A stretch of DNA of 64,000 nucleotides from Anaerolineae bacterium (GCA_022824465.1 JAJDZV010000009.1:241034-305033), one strand, 5' to 3'; shown: positions 40,711-50,746, counted from the stretch's first letter. Numbers and translations are program-made. The notes: generated by a model not told the origin, from the sequence alone.

Positions 40711-41877
40711 ATGGATGCATTCTCCCTCGGGCAGTTCCTGCAGGAAGCGCGCGAAACCAAAGAACTTGAAATTGCGGATGTGGTCGCCAAGCTGCGCATC
40801 CGGCAGCCGATTCTGGAAAGCTTTGAGGCGGGCGAGTTTGAGATCAGCGGCGTGCCGGAGATCCAGGTGCGCGGCTTGCTGCGGATTTACGCGCGCCATC
40901 TGGAGTTGGACGAGGATGAGGTTCTGCAGTTATATACGCAGATGCGTCTGGCGCTGGAAAAAGGGCGGCGCGGACGGCGCGGACGGCGGCGCCAGCGACA
41001 GTCGGAAGCGCGCGAAGAGCCATTCAGTTCCACGCAGCCGCTGCAAGAATTCGAACAGGCGGACAGGCGCGCGTCAGGCTGCCGGCGGTTGATTCGACTG
41101 CTGCTGCTGCTTGTCTTTACGGCGGTCGCCCTCGCCGTCATCGCCTTCGTCACGGTGGAGTTGGTCGGCATTGAGGCGTTTCTGCCGCCAAGCCCGTCGC
41201 CGGAAGAAGCCCACGTCGAGCCATCAGCAACGGATCCCGCGGCCGCCAGCGCGACGCCCTTTTTGAGCAGTCCGACTCTGCCGGCGGGACGGGCGCAATA
41301 CACCGGCGCGGGCATATTGGTGAGCGTGCTGGTGACGCAGCGGAGCTGGATCAACATTCAGGGCGACGGCATCAGCGTCTATGAAGGCATCGCCGAAGCC
41401 GATACACTGCTGGAGCACACCGCCGAGAGCGAGGTGACCTTGAGCGCGGCCAATGCCTTGGCGCTGGATGTGATTTGGAATGGACAGCGCCAGGGCGTAC
41501 TCGGCGAGCGGGGTCAGCGCGTCGATATTCGCTTCACGGTTGATCAAGCCACCATCACCTTGGGACCGGGCGGGGCGCCGACAAACGTTCCGCCGACGGC
41601 GATCGTAGAAGCAGTCGAGGTCGAGCCGGTCGCCACGCTATCCGAGGCGGTCGCCACGCTACCCGAGGCGGTCGCCACGCAATCCGAGCCGGTCGCGCCA
41701 AGTCCGCTGCCGGTGGAGACGTCGGTTCCGACTCGTTTGCCAACGGCAATACCGACGTTGACGCCGCTGCCGACGGACAGGCCGCGACCGACGGATGCGC
41801 CGCCGGCCGATCCAACTGCGATTTTGCCGCCGCGGGTGACGCAGGTCGGTTTGCCGCCGACGAAACCGGGCGCTTAG
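40711..41877 (+). CDS. RodZ-like helix-turn-helix membrane protein with DUF4115 domain
   Basis: The 388-residue protein has an N-terminal HTH of the RodZ type (FLQEARETKELEIADVVAKL to LRIYARHLELDEDEV), a basic segment RRGRRGRRRQR, one membrane helix (about 128-150), and a DUF4115 domain (about 200-275, SWINIQGDGISVYEG). The tail is rich in Pro, Thr, Val and Glu and includes three VATLSEA-type repeats encoded by three 21-base copies at 41630-41692. RodZ links MreB to wall synthesis; no mreB is in the window. ATG 40711 is chosen over an upstream TTG. Confidence 0.8.
   Translation: MDAFSLGQFLQEARETKELEIADVVAKLRIRQPILESFEAGEFEISGVPEIQVRGLLRIYARHLELDEDEVLQLYTQMRLALEKGRRGRRGRRRQRQSEAREEPFSSTQPLQEFEQADRRASGCRRLIRLLLLLVFTAVALAVIAFVTVELVGIEAFLPPSPSPEEAHVEPSATDPAAASATPFLSSPTLPAGRAQYTGAGILVSVLVTQRSWINIQGDGISVYEGIAEADTLLEHTAESEVTLSAANALALDVIWNGQRQGVLGERGQRVDIRFTVDQATITLGPGGAPTNVPPTAIVEAVEVEPVATLSEAVATLPEAVATQSEPVAPSPLPVETSVPTRLPTAIPTLTPLPTDRPRPTDAPPADPTAILPPRVTQVGLPPTKPGA
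41630..41692 (+). repeat. three 21-bp tandem repeats in the RodZ-like tail
   Basis: Units of GTCGCCACGCTATCCGAGGC type occur three times in a row, with a few base changes, and encode VATLSEA, VATLPEA and VATQSEP. This is an in-frame coding minisatellite. Confidence 0.7.
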
Positions 41878-41890
41878 CAGCCCGGCTTTT
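41866..41890 (+). terminator. terminator-like hairpin at the RodZ-like stop
   Basis: CCGGGC (41866-41871) pairs with GCCCGG (41880-41885) around an 8-base loop that includes the stop codon, followed by CTTTTG. The stem is short but GC-only. Confidence 0.5.
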
Positions 41891-41972
41891 GATACGGATA
41901 TGGACTCGCGGAATACTGGAAGCTTGCGTATCCAGACGCTGTCCGTTGGAGAGGAATCAGGAAAAACGCGTA

Positions 41973-42662
41973 ATGGATTTTGACCTGCAGGTTGAGTTCG
42001 ACTATGACGCTTTCGAACAAGAGACGTATGAGGCGGCGCGCGTAATCTTCCCAATGTTGCAGCGGGAAAGGAGTGACGAAACGTTCTACACATTCAACTT
42101 CGACACGGGCCAGCTAATCCAATAAGTCACCATACTCGTGAACACCGAAGAGGAACTGGAACGCCAAACCCGAAGCGAACTACAGAAAGACGACAAATAC
42201 CTTGACGTGCCTTATGCCGATTTGAAGACATTCTGGCGCCACCAGTGGTTTGATTTCATTCTGGTGCATTCGCGGAAGAGCGAAGAGTTTGCAAAGCGTT
42301 TTAAGGTGACTAACGACATGTTATGGTCGCTCGCAACCCAGCTTGACGAACTGGAGGATGAGCTATTGGAAGACGAGGACGTAGACGAAGATGATCTTGA
42401 GGAGTATACTCTCGACGAGATCCACGACCCGATAAAGGACAGGCTAACGCAAGTGCTGCAGCGGCTAGACCGGGAAGGCATTTTTGAGTTGACGAACAAG
42501 CGCGAGTATATCCACCTGGGGCTGCATGATTCTAACTGGCCCCGCGATACGCTGCCTGGACCATTCGCCGATCTCAACCCGCCGGAATCATGCCGCCGCT
42601 ACGAACAAGATAACCTGGTATTCGACCGCGTGCAAGCAACGCTATTCGGCTCACTGTATTGA
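41973..42662 (+). pseudogene. DUF4303-like protein split by an in-frame TAA
   Basis: The reading frame from ATG 41973 gives a 50-residue piece (DFDLQVEFDYDAFEQETYE, DETFYTFNF) that stops at TAA 42123-42125. The same frame continues without a break from 42126 and could restart at GTG 42138 as a 174-residue piece beginning NTEEELERQTRSEL. Together they look like one DUF4303-type protein of about 230 residues, in which FYxF and NTEE are neighbouring conserved motifs. Either the gene is dead or it is read as two peptides. The second piece contains a strongly acidic stretch (DELEDELLEDEDVDEDDLEE). GC content is lower than flanking genes. No function is known. Confidence 0.5.
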
Positions 42663-42704
42663 TGGCTGTATTCAAGGTTTAATACAAGAACCTAGCGAGC
42701 GACA

Positions 42705-44162
42705 ATGGTCAAGAAAGTTGCAGGTTTTCGCAAAGACAAGTATTTCCTAGTCAGCTTGGGCTGCGCCAAGAACACGGTCGACAGCGAGAGCATGGCGCAG
42801 ATCCTCAACACGAGCGGCATGCGCGGCGTGGGCGATCCCGAATCAGCCGAAGTGCTGATCGTCAATACCTGCGGCTTCATCGACGCCGCCAAGCAGGAGT
42901 CGATAGACGCGCTGCGAGAATTGGCGGCGACCAAGCGCGGCGACCAAATGGTGATCGCGGCTGGCTGCCTGTCGCAGCGTTACGGCGACGCGCTGGTGCA
43001 GGAAGTTCCGGGCTTGGACGGCGTCATCGGCACGCGCCGCTGGATGGACATCTTTGATCTGATCACGCGCCTGCGAAAGCGCAAGCATCCCGCCCCGCTC
43101 TATCACCTGCCGGACGAAGCCAAAGTTGTCGGGCTGGATGAGCGCGGCGTATTGCGGGCGAGTGTGCAAGGCGCGTCAGCCTATCTCAAGATCGCCGATG
43201 GCTGTCGCCGTCCCTGCGCTTTCTGCGCCATTCCGCGGATCAAGGGCACGGCGGTGAGCAGGCCGCCCGATGCGATTGTGGCTGAAGCCCTGCGTTTGCA
43301 AGCTATGGGCGTCAAGGAAGTGATGCTAATCGCGCAGGACAGCACCGATTACGGCTACGACCTGGGCATGAGAGATGGCTTGGCGCAATTGCTGGACGCC
43401 ATCGTCGAGGCGGCGCCCGCTATCCCTTGGCTGCGCGTCATGTACGCCTATCCGGGTTACGTCACGCCGCGGCTGATGGAGGCGATGGCGCGGCATCGGC
43501 AGGTGTTGCCCTATCTCGATATTCCGCTGCAGCATGGCCACCGCGAGACGCTGAAGCGGATGAAACGCCCGGCCAAAGTCGAATGGGTATACCAGACAAT
43601 CGGCAAGCTGCGCGAGTTGATGCCGGAGCTGGCGGTGCGTACGACCTTTATCGTCGGCTACCCGGGCGAGACCGAAGACGAATTTCAAGGTCTGCTGCAG
43701 ATGGTACGCGACCTGGAGTTTGACCGCGTGGGCGCCTTCCAATACAGCTATGAGCTGGGCACGCCGAGCGCGACCCTGCCCCACCAGGTCGACGATGCCG
43801 TCAAAGCGGAGCGCTACCAGCGGCTGATGGAATTGCAGAGCGCGATCAGCCTCAAGAAGAATCAAGCGCTGTCTGGCAAGACGCTTGAGATCCTGGTCGA
43901 AGGGCATGGCATGGGCGAGGACGAGACAGGCGCGGAGACCGGCGATGTCATCAGCCTGGGCCGCAGCTACCGCGACGCGCCTGAGATCGACGGCTATGTG
44001 TTGGTCGAGGGCGACCTGCCGATCGGCGAGATCGTGCCCGTGCGCGTGACCGGGGCGACTACTTACGATTTGCTGGCGACGGTCGAGGCGCAGGCGCCGG
44101 TCGTGATCGAAGCGGGACGCTTCTATGGCGAGGGGATGATTGAAATTGCGAACATCGACTGA
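42705..44162 (+). CDS. rimO: ribosomal protein uS12 methylthiotransferase RimO
   Basis: The 485-residue protein has the three domains of methylthiotransferases. In the N-terminal UPF0004 domain, SLGCAKNTVDSE, NTCGFIDAAKQES and AAGCLSQRY hold the auxiliary cluster Cys. In the radical-SAM domain, CRRPCAFC carries Cys167, Cys171 and Cys174. A C-terminal TRAM domain follows. GCAKNTVDSE and TCGFIDAAKQES identify RimO over MiaB. It methylthiolates Asp of uS12. Downstream the O-methyltransferase gene converges. Confidence 0.93.
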   Translation: MVKKVAGFRKDKYFLVSLGCAKNTVDSESMAQILNTSGMRGVGDPESAEVLIVNTCGFIDAAKQESIDALRELAATKRGDQMVIAAGCLSQRYGDALVQEVPGLDGVIGTRRWMDIFDLITRLRKRKHPAPLYHLPDEAKVVGLDERGVLRASVQGASAYLKIADGCRRPCAFCAIPRIKGTAVSRPPDAIVAEALRLQAMGVKEVMLIAQDSTDYGYDLGMRDGLAQLLDAIVEAAPAIPWLRVMYAYPGYVTPRLMEAMARHRQVLPYLDIPLQHGHRETLKRMKRPAKVEWVYQTIGKLRELMPELAVRTTFIVGYPGETEDEFQGLLQMVRDLEFDRVGAFQYSYELGTPSATLPHQVDDAVKAERYQRLMELQSAISLKKNQALSGKTLEILVEGHGMGEDETGAETGDVISLGRSYRDAPEIDGYVLVEGDLPIGEIVPVRVTGATTYDLLATVEAQAPVVIEAGRFYGEGMIEIANID

Positions 44163-44167
44163 ACGCG

Positions 44168-44809
44168 TCAGTCGCTCTTCACACCCAGCGCCATGCCATC
44201 GCCGACTTCGATGATTGTGCTTTCAAACTGCGGATGGTCGGCGAGCATCTGATTGAATTGCGCCACGCCGCGCCCGTCGGCGGTGTCGGGCTGAAAGATG
44301 CCGCCGCCCCAGAAGGCGTTGTCAGCCACGACCAAGCCGCCGACGCGCAAATTGGCGGCCGCCCATTCAAGGTAACCGGGATAGCTGACCTTGTCGGCAT
44401 CGATAAACATAAAATCGTAGGGCGAATCGGCAGCCAGCTTCGGCAGGACGTCCAAGCCGGCGCCGTGCAAGACGGTCACCTTGTCGGCGAGCCCGGCTCG
44501 CTCGATATGCGTCCGCGCCAGGTCGGCGTGTTTGCGGCTGTATTCGATGGTGATCAGGCGTCCGCTTGCCGGCAGGGCGCGGGCGATCCAGATGGCGCTG
44601 TAGCCGGCGAGCGTGCCCACTTCGACGCCGCGCCGCGCGCCACACATTTTGACCAGCAAGTGCAGCAGCCGGGCTTCATTCCGTTGCAGATTGATGACAG
44701 GCAGACCATGCGCCTCGGTCTGCTGGCGAACGTAGCGCAAGATTTCGTCTTCGCGCGCGAACAGGTCCTGGACGTATTGGTTGAGACGTTGCGCCAACTC
44801 TTGAGTCAT
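44168..44809 (-). CDS. SAM-dependent O-methyltransferase (class I, family 3-like)
   Basis: The 213-residue protein has an N-terminal helical segment and a Rossmann domain with VEVGTLAGYSAIWIARALP (motif I), LITIEYSRKHADLAR, and FMFIDADKVSYPGYL with the metal-binding Asp pair, then VVADNAFWGGG. This fits the catechol/caffeoyl-CoA O-methyltransferase-like group. Three tandem ATG codons occur at the start; 44809 has the best spacing (7 bases) from GGAG. It overlaps the region of the rnz stop. Confidence 0.85.
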   Translation of the reverse strand: MTQELAQRLNQYVQDLFAREDEILRYVRQQTEAHGLPVINLQRNEARLLHLLVKMCGARRGVEVGTLAGYSAIWIARALPASGRLITIEYSRKHADLARTHIERAGLADKVTVLHGAGLDVLPKLAADSPYDFMFIDADKVSYPGYLEWAAANLRVGGLVVADNAFWGGGIFQPDTADGRGVAQFNQMLADHPQFESTIIEVGDGMALGVKSD

Positions 44810-44811
44810 CA

Positions 44812-45804
44812 TCATTCTCCATTTTCGGGCAAGTAGTCTTCGGCCGCGGCGACAGCATCGCGCCGGACCTTTTGCGGGCGTCGGTCGCGAAAGACGGCGA
44901 AGTGATCGAGGTCGCGGGGGACGTAGGAATTGGGGAAGTGATTGCGGGCTTCGCTGATGACTTCGAATTCGCGATAGCGGCGCGAGACATGCGTCAGGAA
45001 GAGATACTTCACGTCGCATTCGCGCGCGAGCTCGGCGGCTTGGCGCGCGGTGATGTGGCCGACCTGGCGCGCAATCTCGGCATCGCGATCGAGATAGGTA
45101 GCCTCGATGACGAGGGCGTCAGCGCCTTGGACCGCGTCGCGGATATTATTCGTTCTTGCGAGGTCGCCGGTGACGACGATTTTGACGCCGCGGACAAGGT
45201 CGCCCAAGACGTCGTCGGGATGCACGATGCGGCCGTCTGCGAGCGCGATAGATTCGCCGGCGACCAGTCGGCCGCGTTCCGGTCCGAAGGGCACGCCAAG
45301 CGCCTCGGCTTTTTGCGCCAGGAATGGGCGGCGCGACGCTTCCTCGAAGATATAGCCGTAGCATTCGCGTCCGCGGTGGGCGACCGGGAAAGCGCGCACC
45401 GTGAAGTCGCGCCCGGCGAAGAGGGTCTCGTCGGGCATGGTTCGGTAGAAATAGATGGGCACGGGCGGGGTCTCGCGGCGGAAGATGACTTGATAGACCA
45501 GGTTCTGCACGCGTTCGATGGCGGGCAAGCCACCCCAAATATGGATTTCATCGAGGGCTTCCCAGCGGCCGTAAGTCGATAGCAAGCCGCCCAAACCGAG
45601 GATATGATCCAGGTGGGCGTGGGTGAGGAAGATGCGATTCAGGCGTTTGAAGCCGATGCCGCTGCGCAGGATTTGCCTTTGCGTTCCTTCGCCGCAGTCC
45701 ACAAGAAAGCGCTGCTCGCCGGCAAGAAGCGCCAAGGCGGGCAATCCGCGGTAGATCGAGGGCGCGGAGGCCGATGTGCCCAGGAAGACGAGCTCGAACA
45801 TCAT
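44812..45804 (-). CDS. rnz: ribonuclease Z
   Basis: The 330-residue protein has the metallo-beta-lactamase signature THAHLDHILG (His62, His64, Asp66, His67) and the opening FLGTSASAP. VVTGDLARTNN and FLTHVSRRY follow as distal metal ligands. The domain arrangement and length match tRNase Z, which matures tRNA 3' ends. The end overlaps the O-methyltransferase start and the start overlaps the GT39 gene stop by four bases, so these three are coupled. Confidence 0.9.
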   Translation of the reverse strand: MMFELVFLGTSASAPSIYRGLPALALLAGEQRFLVDCGEGTQRQILRSGIGFKRLNRIFLTHAHLDHILGLGGLLSTYGRWEALDEIHIWGGLPAIERVQNLVYQVIFRRETPPVPIYFYRTMPDETLFAGRDFTVRAFPVAHRGRECYGYIFEEASRRPFLAQKAEALGVPFGPERGRLVAGESIALADGRIVHPDDVLGDLVRGVKIVVTGDLARTNNIRDAVQGADALVIEATYLDRDAEIARQVGHITARQAAELARECDVKYLFLTHVSRRYREFEVISEARNHFPNSYVPRDLDHFAVFRDRRPQKVRRDAVAAAEDYLPENGE

Positions 45805-47891
45805 CCGCCGCCTTGCTGCTGTTCCGGCGGTGGCAAAACCTCGATGGTGTAGAGGAAGATGCGGTCGCCGCGCGTCTCATCGCCAAGCAGGACGGGCAGG
45901 CGAAGGCTGTCACGCTCGCGGTAGGCGCCGACCGACACGATGCGTTCCCCGGGCAGGGCATTGGATGGCAGCGTCACTTCGGTGATCTGGATGAAGACAT
46001 CGCGCCCGCGCATCAGGGCGGGATTGACCAGGATGGTGTCATGGATGGCGATGGGCGTGACTGGGCTGGACAGAATATGGGTCAGCAAGGTCAAATCGGG
46101 CAGCAGGTCGCCTTCTGCGCGCCAATACGTGATCACGTCAACCGTGTCGCCCGGCAGGAATTCGCGCTGCACATCCGGTTCGTAGCCAAGGAAGGTCAGG
46201 TCGCCGCCGAAGCGGATTGGCGGCGCGATTGGTTTCGGCTCGCTGGCTTCGGGCGCATAGGAAACTGGCGCGGTGGTGGTGAATGCGCCCGCGCGATCGG
46301 CGAGGAGCCGGGCGGTTTCCAATTCGACGACGCTACCGCGCGGGAGTTCTCCGGTCGCTGGCTGGGCCTGCGAGAGCCATTCTTGCACATAGGGATGAGC
46401 CGCGTCGCGCGCGCGCTCGTCGAAGAAGACGATTCGTTGGCGTTCGCCGCCGTTGGTCAAGAGCAAGCCGCGGGAACAGTCAACTTCGCGATAGTGGAAT
46501 TTGGAGCGGTTCATCATGAGCAGCGTCGTAGTCGCGGGGTCGAGCGCGGGCGTCGGTTGTGTCGCGCGCCAATTCTCATTGCAGAAGACAACCGGCAGAT
46601 CATTGCCGACGGCGTCGAGGTACTGCGCGATTTGTCCCAACTCGGCATTAACCAGGGGGGCGACCGCGTCGTTATCCCGCCAGTCGACGAAGTAATCCTG
46701 CCAGGTCCAGATCAAGTTAAGCGCCGCCAGCGCGAAAACGCCGGCGACGGCCAGACGGCGGAATACGACATCAGCGAAAATGGGCAAACGAATCAGAGAA
46801 TAAAAGCCCATGCCGAAGAAGAGCGCGAGCTGGGGAAAGATGACGATCATGCGGGAGAAGTTCGGGCTGCCTTCGACGAGGAAGGCCGCTGGCAGCGCCA
46901 GGGCGAACATGAGCAGGATGAGCATGAAGCGCGGTCGATGCCGGCGCCGCAGACATATAATGACGCCGACGACCATGAATAAGCCGCTGAAAATATCGAC
47001 CAGCGGGCGCCCGGGCAGGTTGTGCAAGGGATTGAGATCGCCCGCGTGAATAATGGCGATGAAACCGTCGACGATGGAGCGCAGCAGACCGTCGGTGTAG
47101 TGCGACAGGATGCGCTGTCCGGCGGAAAACTGCGGCAGGTTGATGCTCGAAATGAGGTAAGGCATGCTGATGATAAGCATCAACAAGATAGCGAAGCCGG
47201 TATAACTGCGGCGCTGGCGAAACAAGACATTGCGCACGAAGACCAGGTGCGCGATATATGACATCGCGCCAAGCACGATGAACAAGCTGGATGGATGCAA
47301 ATAAAAGCCGATGCCTAGCAGCGCGCCCAGAGCGGCAAACGAGACCACGTTGGATGTGACGACCCGCGTTCGGCGATAAACGGGCAGGGAGCGCGCCAAT
47401 GCCAACATGCTGGCCGACACCAGGAAAATCACGGCGGCATCGCTCGAGATTGCGCGCGAGAGCATTATGGCGCTCATATTGAACGTCACCAGACCAGCAG
47501 CCAGCACGCCCACGATCGGATTGAAGAGGTGGTTTCCAAGGGTATAGACGATCGCGATGGAGAGGATGCCCAACCAAACGGAAAACATGCGAAAGCCAAG
47601 CGCGCCCTCGCCGACGAAGGCGGTAACGAAGGTGACGAATAGATGGTACATACCCTCCCTTCCGCCGTCTTCGCCGGGGAAGAAGACGTAGATTTCGCCC
47701 TGCCGGACGTTTTCCACCAGCCGCGCGTTTGTGATTTCATCGTCGCTGAACCCTTGCGGCAAGGCGCCGAGGTCGTAAATACGCAGAAAAGCGCCAAGCA
47801 GGAGCAGGCAAATGGCGAAGAAGTAACTCATGCGGCTCGTCATAAGGGCGCGGCCGCTGACGAGGTTGATCAGTGTAGATGGCGTTGTCAT
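45801..47891 (-). CDS. GT39-like (ArnT/PMT type) membrane glycosyltransferase
   Basis: The protein of about 696 residues has at least 11 membrane helices in its first 400 residues. LPQGFSDDEITNARLVENV carries the acidic Asp-Asp-Glu motif near the first external loop, as in the GT39/ArnT family. About 290 soluble residues follow, with a beta-rich C terminus (FGGDLTFLGYEPDVQREFL). GT39 enzymes move sugars from polyprenyl-phosphate carriers onto proteins or lipids. The acceptor cannot be inferred. ATG 47891 is preferred over an upstream TTG. It precedes rnz with a 4-base overlap. Confidence 0.8.
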   Translation of the reverse strand: MTTPSTLINLVSGRALMTSRMSYFFAICLLLLGAFLRIYDLGALPQGFSDDEITNARLVENVRQGEIYVFFPGEDGGREGMYHLFVTFVTAFVGEGALGFRMFSVWLGILSIAIVYTLGNHLFNPIVGVLAAGLVTFNMSAIMLSRAISSDAAVIFLVSASMLALARSLPVYRRTRVVTSNVVSFAALGALLGIGFYLHPSSLFIVLGAMSYIAHLVFVRNVLFRQRRSYTGFAILLMLIISMPYLISSINLPQFSAGQRILSHYTDGLLRSIVDGFIAIIHAGDLNPLHNLPGRPLVDIFSGLFMVVGVIICLRRRHRPRFMLILLMFALALPAAFLVEGSPNFSRMIVIFPQLALFFGMGFYSLIRLPIFADVVFRRLAVAGVFALAALNLIWTWQDYFVDWRDNDAVAPLVNAELGQIAQYLDAVGNDLPVVFCNENWRATQPTPALDPATTTLLMMNRSKFHYREVDCSRGLLLTNGGERQRIVFFDERARDAAHPYVQEWLSQAQPATGELPRGSVVELETARLLADRAGAFTTTAPVSYAPEASEPKPIAPPIRFGGDLTFLGYEPDVQREFLPGDTVDVITYWRAEGDLLPDLTLLTHILSSPVTPIAIHDTILVNPALMRGRDVFIQITEVTLPSNALPGERIVSVGAYRERDSLRLPVLLGDETRGDRIFLYTIEVLPPPEQQQGGG

Positions 47892-48014
47892 GGCTTCAAC
47901 GAGCAACCATTAGATCAGGACCGGAGCGGGATTATTTTGCCGCCTGCGTGATTGAACAGGAGCAAAAGCAGACAAGGATATTCTAGTACATCCGTTGGCA
48001 TCGCAGGGCGTCAA

Positions 48015-49229
48015 TCATGGGCAGATCGGCGCTTGAACTTTGCCGAGCGCGACGGGCCCATCCGGCGGCCGCGCGGGTATGACGACATCATCACAGACTT
48101 TGCGCATGTTCGCGACGTCAATAAACGCCTTGCGGGGCATGCCCGAATCGGGTTCGACTATGGACCACCAGTATTGCTCGTCTTCGGGTCTCCAGGCTGG
48201 GTCTGGCAAGAAGATGAGGCTCATGAGTCCAATCCAGGGGCGCCAGTTGGCGATGGCGTATTCGTAGGCGCGCCGAATCAAGTCAGCCTGCTCGCTTTCG
48301 GTCACGCTGAACCACTGGTACTCGGGATTGAGCTGGTCGGTGGTATAGCCGAATTCCATGATCGCCATTTGTCGCGCCTGGTCATGATAGTTTAGCATGA
48401 TTTTTCGCAGGTCTTCGATGCGGCGGAAGGTAAACCAGCGGTGCAGCGCCGCTTCGTCGTCCGGTCCGATTTCCGGCGGCGCATAGCCGGGCGCATGGAC
48501 TCCGACCACGTCAATGAATTGCTGGAAGCGGTTGCGGTACATGTGGTCAAGATAGACGTCGTCCGGCAGGGCGGTTTCATCATGTGTGCCGGTCGGCGCC
48601 AAGCCGGCGGAAATGAGAATTGCCGCTGGATCGGCCGCGCGGATTGCCTCGCTGCAAGCCGCTAGAAGCGCGACGTAGGCGGCTGGATCGGGCCTTTGCC
48701 CGCCCCATTCGCGACTGAGATTCGGTTCGTTCCAGATCTGGTATGCGGCAACTCGGCCGGCATAGCGCCGGGCGAGTGACCAGCAGTATTGGCGCCAGGC
48801 GGCGAGATCGGCGGGCGGCGCATCCTTGGCGTCGCGCTGGCTTGGCGCGCGGGCCCAGGCCGGCGTCTGCCCAAGCCGAACAATGAGCCGCAAGCCGCGG
48901 CGCTCAACCTCGCGCAGAATGCGATCCGCTTGCGTCCAATCCCATCGACCTGGCTCCGGCTCGACATCGCGCCAGGCGAAGACTTGCTTGACATGGCTGA
49001 ATGAGAGCAGGCGGACCCAATCCAGATGCTTGCCGGCATCGCCATTGTCCCACCACAGAAAAGTCTGGATGCCGTAGGTCAGGGAGGGAAAGGGCGGGTT
49101 CTCAATAGCGGAGGCCATGAATGGGTCAAGCAGCGAGCGGCGGTGGCTTTCGACGCCAAGACCGAGTGCGGCGACGGCTATCAGAGCCGCGAGCGCCGCG
49201 AGCACGCGTCGGCGAAACGAGCCTGGCAT
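48015..49229 (-). CDS. secreted/anchored TIM-barrel glycoside hydrolase-like protein, copy 1
   Basis: The 404-residue protein has a signal/anchor helix (about 8-26) and an (alpha/beta)8 barrel. The acid/base Glu lies in IWNEPNLSREW (Glu168) and the nucleophile Glu in MEFGYT (Glu292), as in clan GH-A (GH5/GH39-like). The substrate is unknown. It starts 2 bases after the stop of copy 2, so it belongs to the same operon. Compared with copies 2 and 3 it lacks a Pro/Thr linker. Confidence 0.8.
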   Translation of the reverse strand: MPGSFRRRVLAALAALIAVAALGLGVESHRRSLLDPFMASAIENPPFPSLTYGIQTFLWWDNGDAGKHLDWVRLLSFSHVKQVFAWRDVEPEPGRWDWTQADRILREVERRGLRLIVRLGQTPAWARAPSQRDAKDAPPADLAAWRQYCWSLARRYAGRVAAYQIWNEPNLSREWGGQRPDPAAYVALLAACSEAIRAADPAAILISAGLAPTGTHDETALPDDVYLDHMYRNRFQQFIDVVGVHAPGYAPPEIGPDDEAALHRWFTFRRIEDLRKIMLNYHDQARQMAIMEFGYTTDQLNPEYQWFSVTESEQADLIRRAYEYAIANWRPWIGLMSLIFLPDPAWRPEDEQYWWSIVEPDSGMPRKAFIDVANMRKVCDDVVIPARPPDGPVALGKVQAPICP

Positions 49230-49230
49230 T

Positions 49231-50667
49231 TCAGCTTCCCGCTCGCGCCAGGTGACTTTTCCGCCAATCCCTGATGGCGTCGTATGCGGGCCGGAAGTCA
49301 AATGGCGGTCCGATCAGCGAATAGGGCACGTTGTCGTTTGTAACGGAGAAACCGGCCTGCGGGCCGTAGTTGAAGTTCCAGATGAACGCCAGCCAGACGA
49401 AGCCCCATTCCTCCATATTGCTCAGCGCTCGGGGGATCCATTCCGCCTGTTCCGCCAGGCTGTTATCGTGCGCGAACTCGAAGCCGGGGCGCACGCCTTC
49501 CAAGCCCTCGGCGGAGGGCCAGCCGAACTCTGTGACACAGAGCTTGGTATTATAACCGGCCATTCTAATGCGATTGGCGTATCCCTCCAGGGTGCTGCGG
49601 AAACTCCAACTGTGATGCGGGTTTTCGAAGGGACCGCGGAAAATGGCGCTGCGGTCGTCAGGAATATTGTCGTATTGATACTCGGGGCTGACGTTGTAGC
49701 CATTGTGATGCGCGCCGACGCAGTCAGCCCAATCGAGCATGCCGGCTTCGATTTGCGAATCCATAAAACGGAAATCGTCAATGGCGCCGACGCCGTCGTC
49801 AATACCGGTCGGCGAGAGCGCGCCGCTGACGACGATGATGCCGGGGTCAATAGCCTTGATGACTTGATAGCTTGCGCGCAGAAGCGCAACATAGTTGGCT
49901 GCGTTTAAGCCGCCGGCGGAGGTCCATTCGCGGTCAATGTTCTGCTCGTTCCAGACTTCTATGGCGTGAATGCCGCCGGGATAGCGCTCGACAATTTCGG
50001 CGATGAAACGCGCATAGGCATCAGGATCGGCAGGCGGGCCATGCTGGTCGAGATTAACGCCGGCTTCGCGCGCCCAGTCTGGCGCGGTCACGATAGACAG
50101 CAGCAGCTTGATATCAAAGCGGCGCGCGCTCGGCATGATGAAGTCGAGCAGGGTCCAGTCGATGAGCCCGGGTTCAGTTTCCATCTCATCCCAGCGGACC
50201 TGCTGCTTGACCCAACGCAGACCAAGATCGCGCGAGACTGAGCGGTAGTAGTTGTCTTGATTCACCGGATTCATATCTAGCGCATGCTGCACTTGAATAC
50301 CGACGTCAAAGGTTTTCACGTCCACGGGAAGAGCGGTAGGCGGCGGCGTGACGGTCGGCGTATCAGTGGGCGGCGGCGCGTCGGTTGCTTCCTCTTCGAA
50401 GACGGGGACGGTCGGGCTGGGCGATGGCTCAGTGGGCGTGGATGTGGGCGCCGGCGTTGCGCTTGGCACGACGTCCTGGACTACTTCCAGTACAAATTCA
50501 GTCTTGGGGGATGCTAGCGGGAGCCGATTGCTGGCGGCGTCGTTTAACGGTTGCGGATTGTAGGTGAAATAGATGGCGAGAAAAGTCGCCATGCACACCA
50601 ATGCGGTGATAATCAACCAGGCGATGATGAAGCCGCGAATCTGCTTGAATACGGTTCTGGTTACCAC
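49231..50667 (-). CDS. membrane-anchored TIM-barrel glycoside hydrolase-like protein, copy 2
   Basis: The 478-residue protein has an N-terminal membrane helix (about 12-34), a Thr/Pro-rich linker (about 66-115, for example TPAPTSTPTEPSPSPT) and a clan GH-A-type barrel. The catalytic pair is VWNEQN (Glu241) and VTEFGW (Glu380). The acid/base motif reads NEQ where the other copies have NEP. The start appears to be GTG 50667. It lies 79 bases after the copy 3 stop. Confidence 0.8.
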   Translation of the reverse strand: MVTRTVFKQIRGFIIAWLIITALVCMATFLAIYFTYNPQPLNDAASNRLPLASPKTEFVLEVVQDVVPSATPAPTSTPTEPSPSPTVPVFEEEATDAPPPTDTPTVTPPPTALPVDVKTFDVGIQVQHALDMNPVNQDNYYRSVSRDLGLRWVKQQVRWDEMETEPGLIDWTLLDFIMPSARRFDIKLLLSIVTAPDWAREAGVNLDQHGPPADPDAYARFIAEIVERYPGGIHAIEVWNEQNIDREWTSAGGLNAANYVALLRASYQVIKAIDPGIIVVSGALSPTGIDDGVGAIDDFRFMDSQIEAGMLDWADCVGAHHNGYNVSPEYQYDNIPDDRSAIFRGPFENPHHSWSFRSTLEGYANRIRMAGYNTKLCVTEFGWPSAEGLEGVRPGFEFAHDNSLAEQAEWIPRALSNMEEWGFVWLAFIWNFNYGPQAGFSVTNDNVPYSLIGPPFDFRPAYDAIRDWRKSHLARAGS

Positions 50668-50746
50668 GAAGGCGCCTGTCGGAGGAAATGCGACTTATGC
50701 CGAGAGTACACCATTTTAGCATACGGCGGGAGACTCAGCCGGCGCA

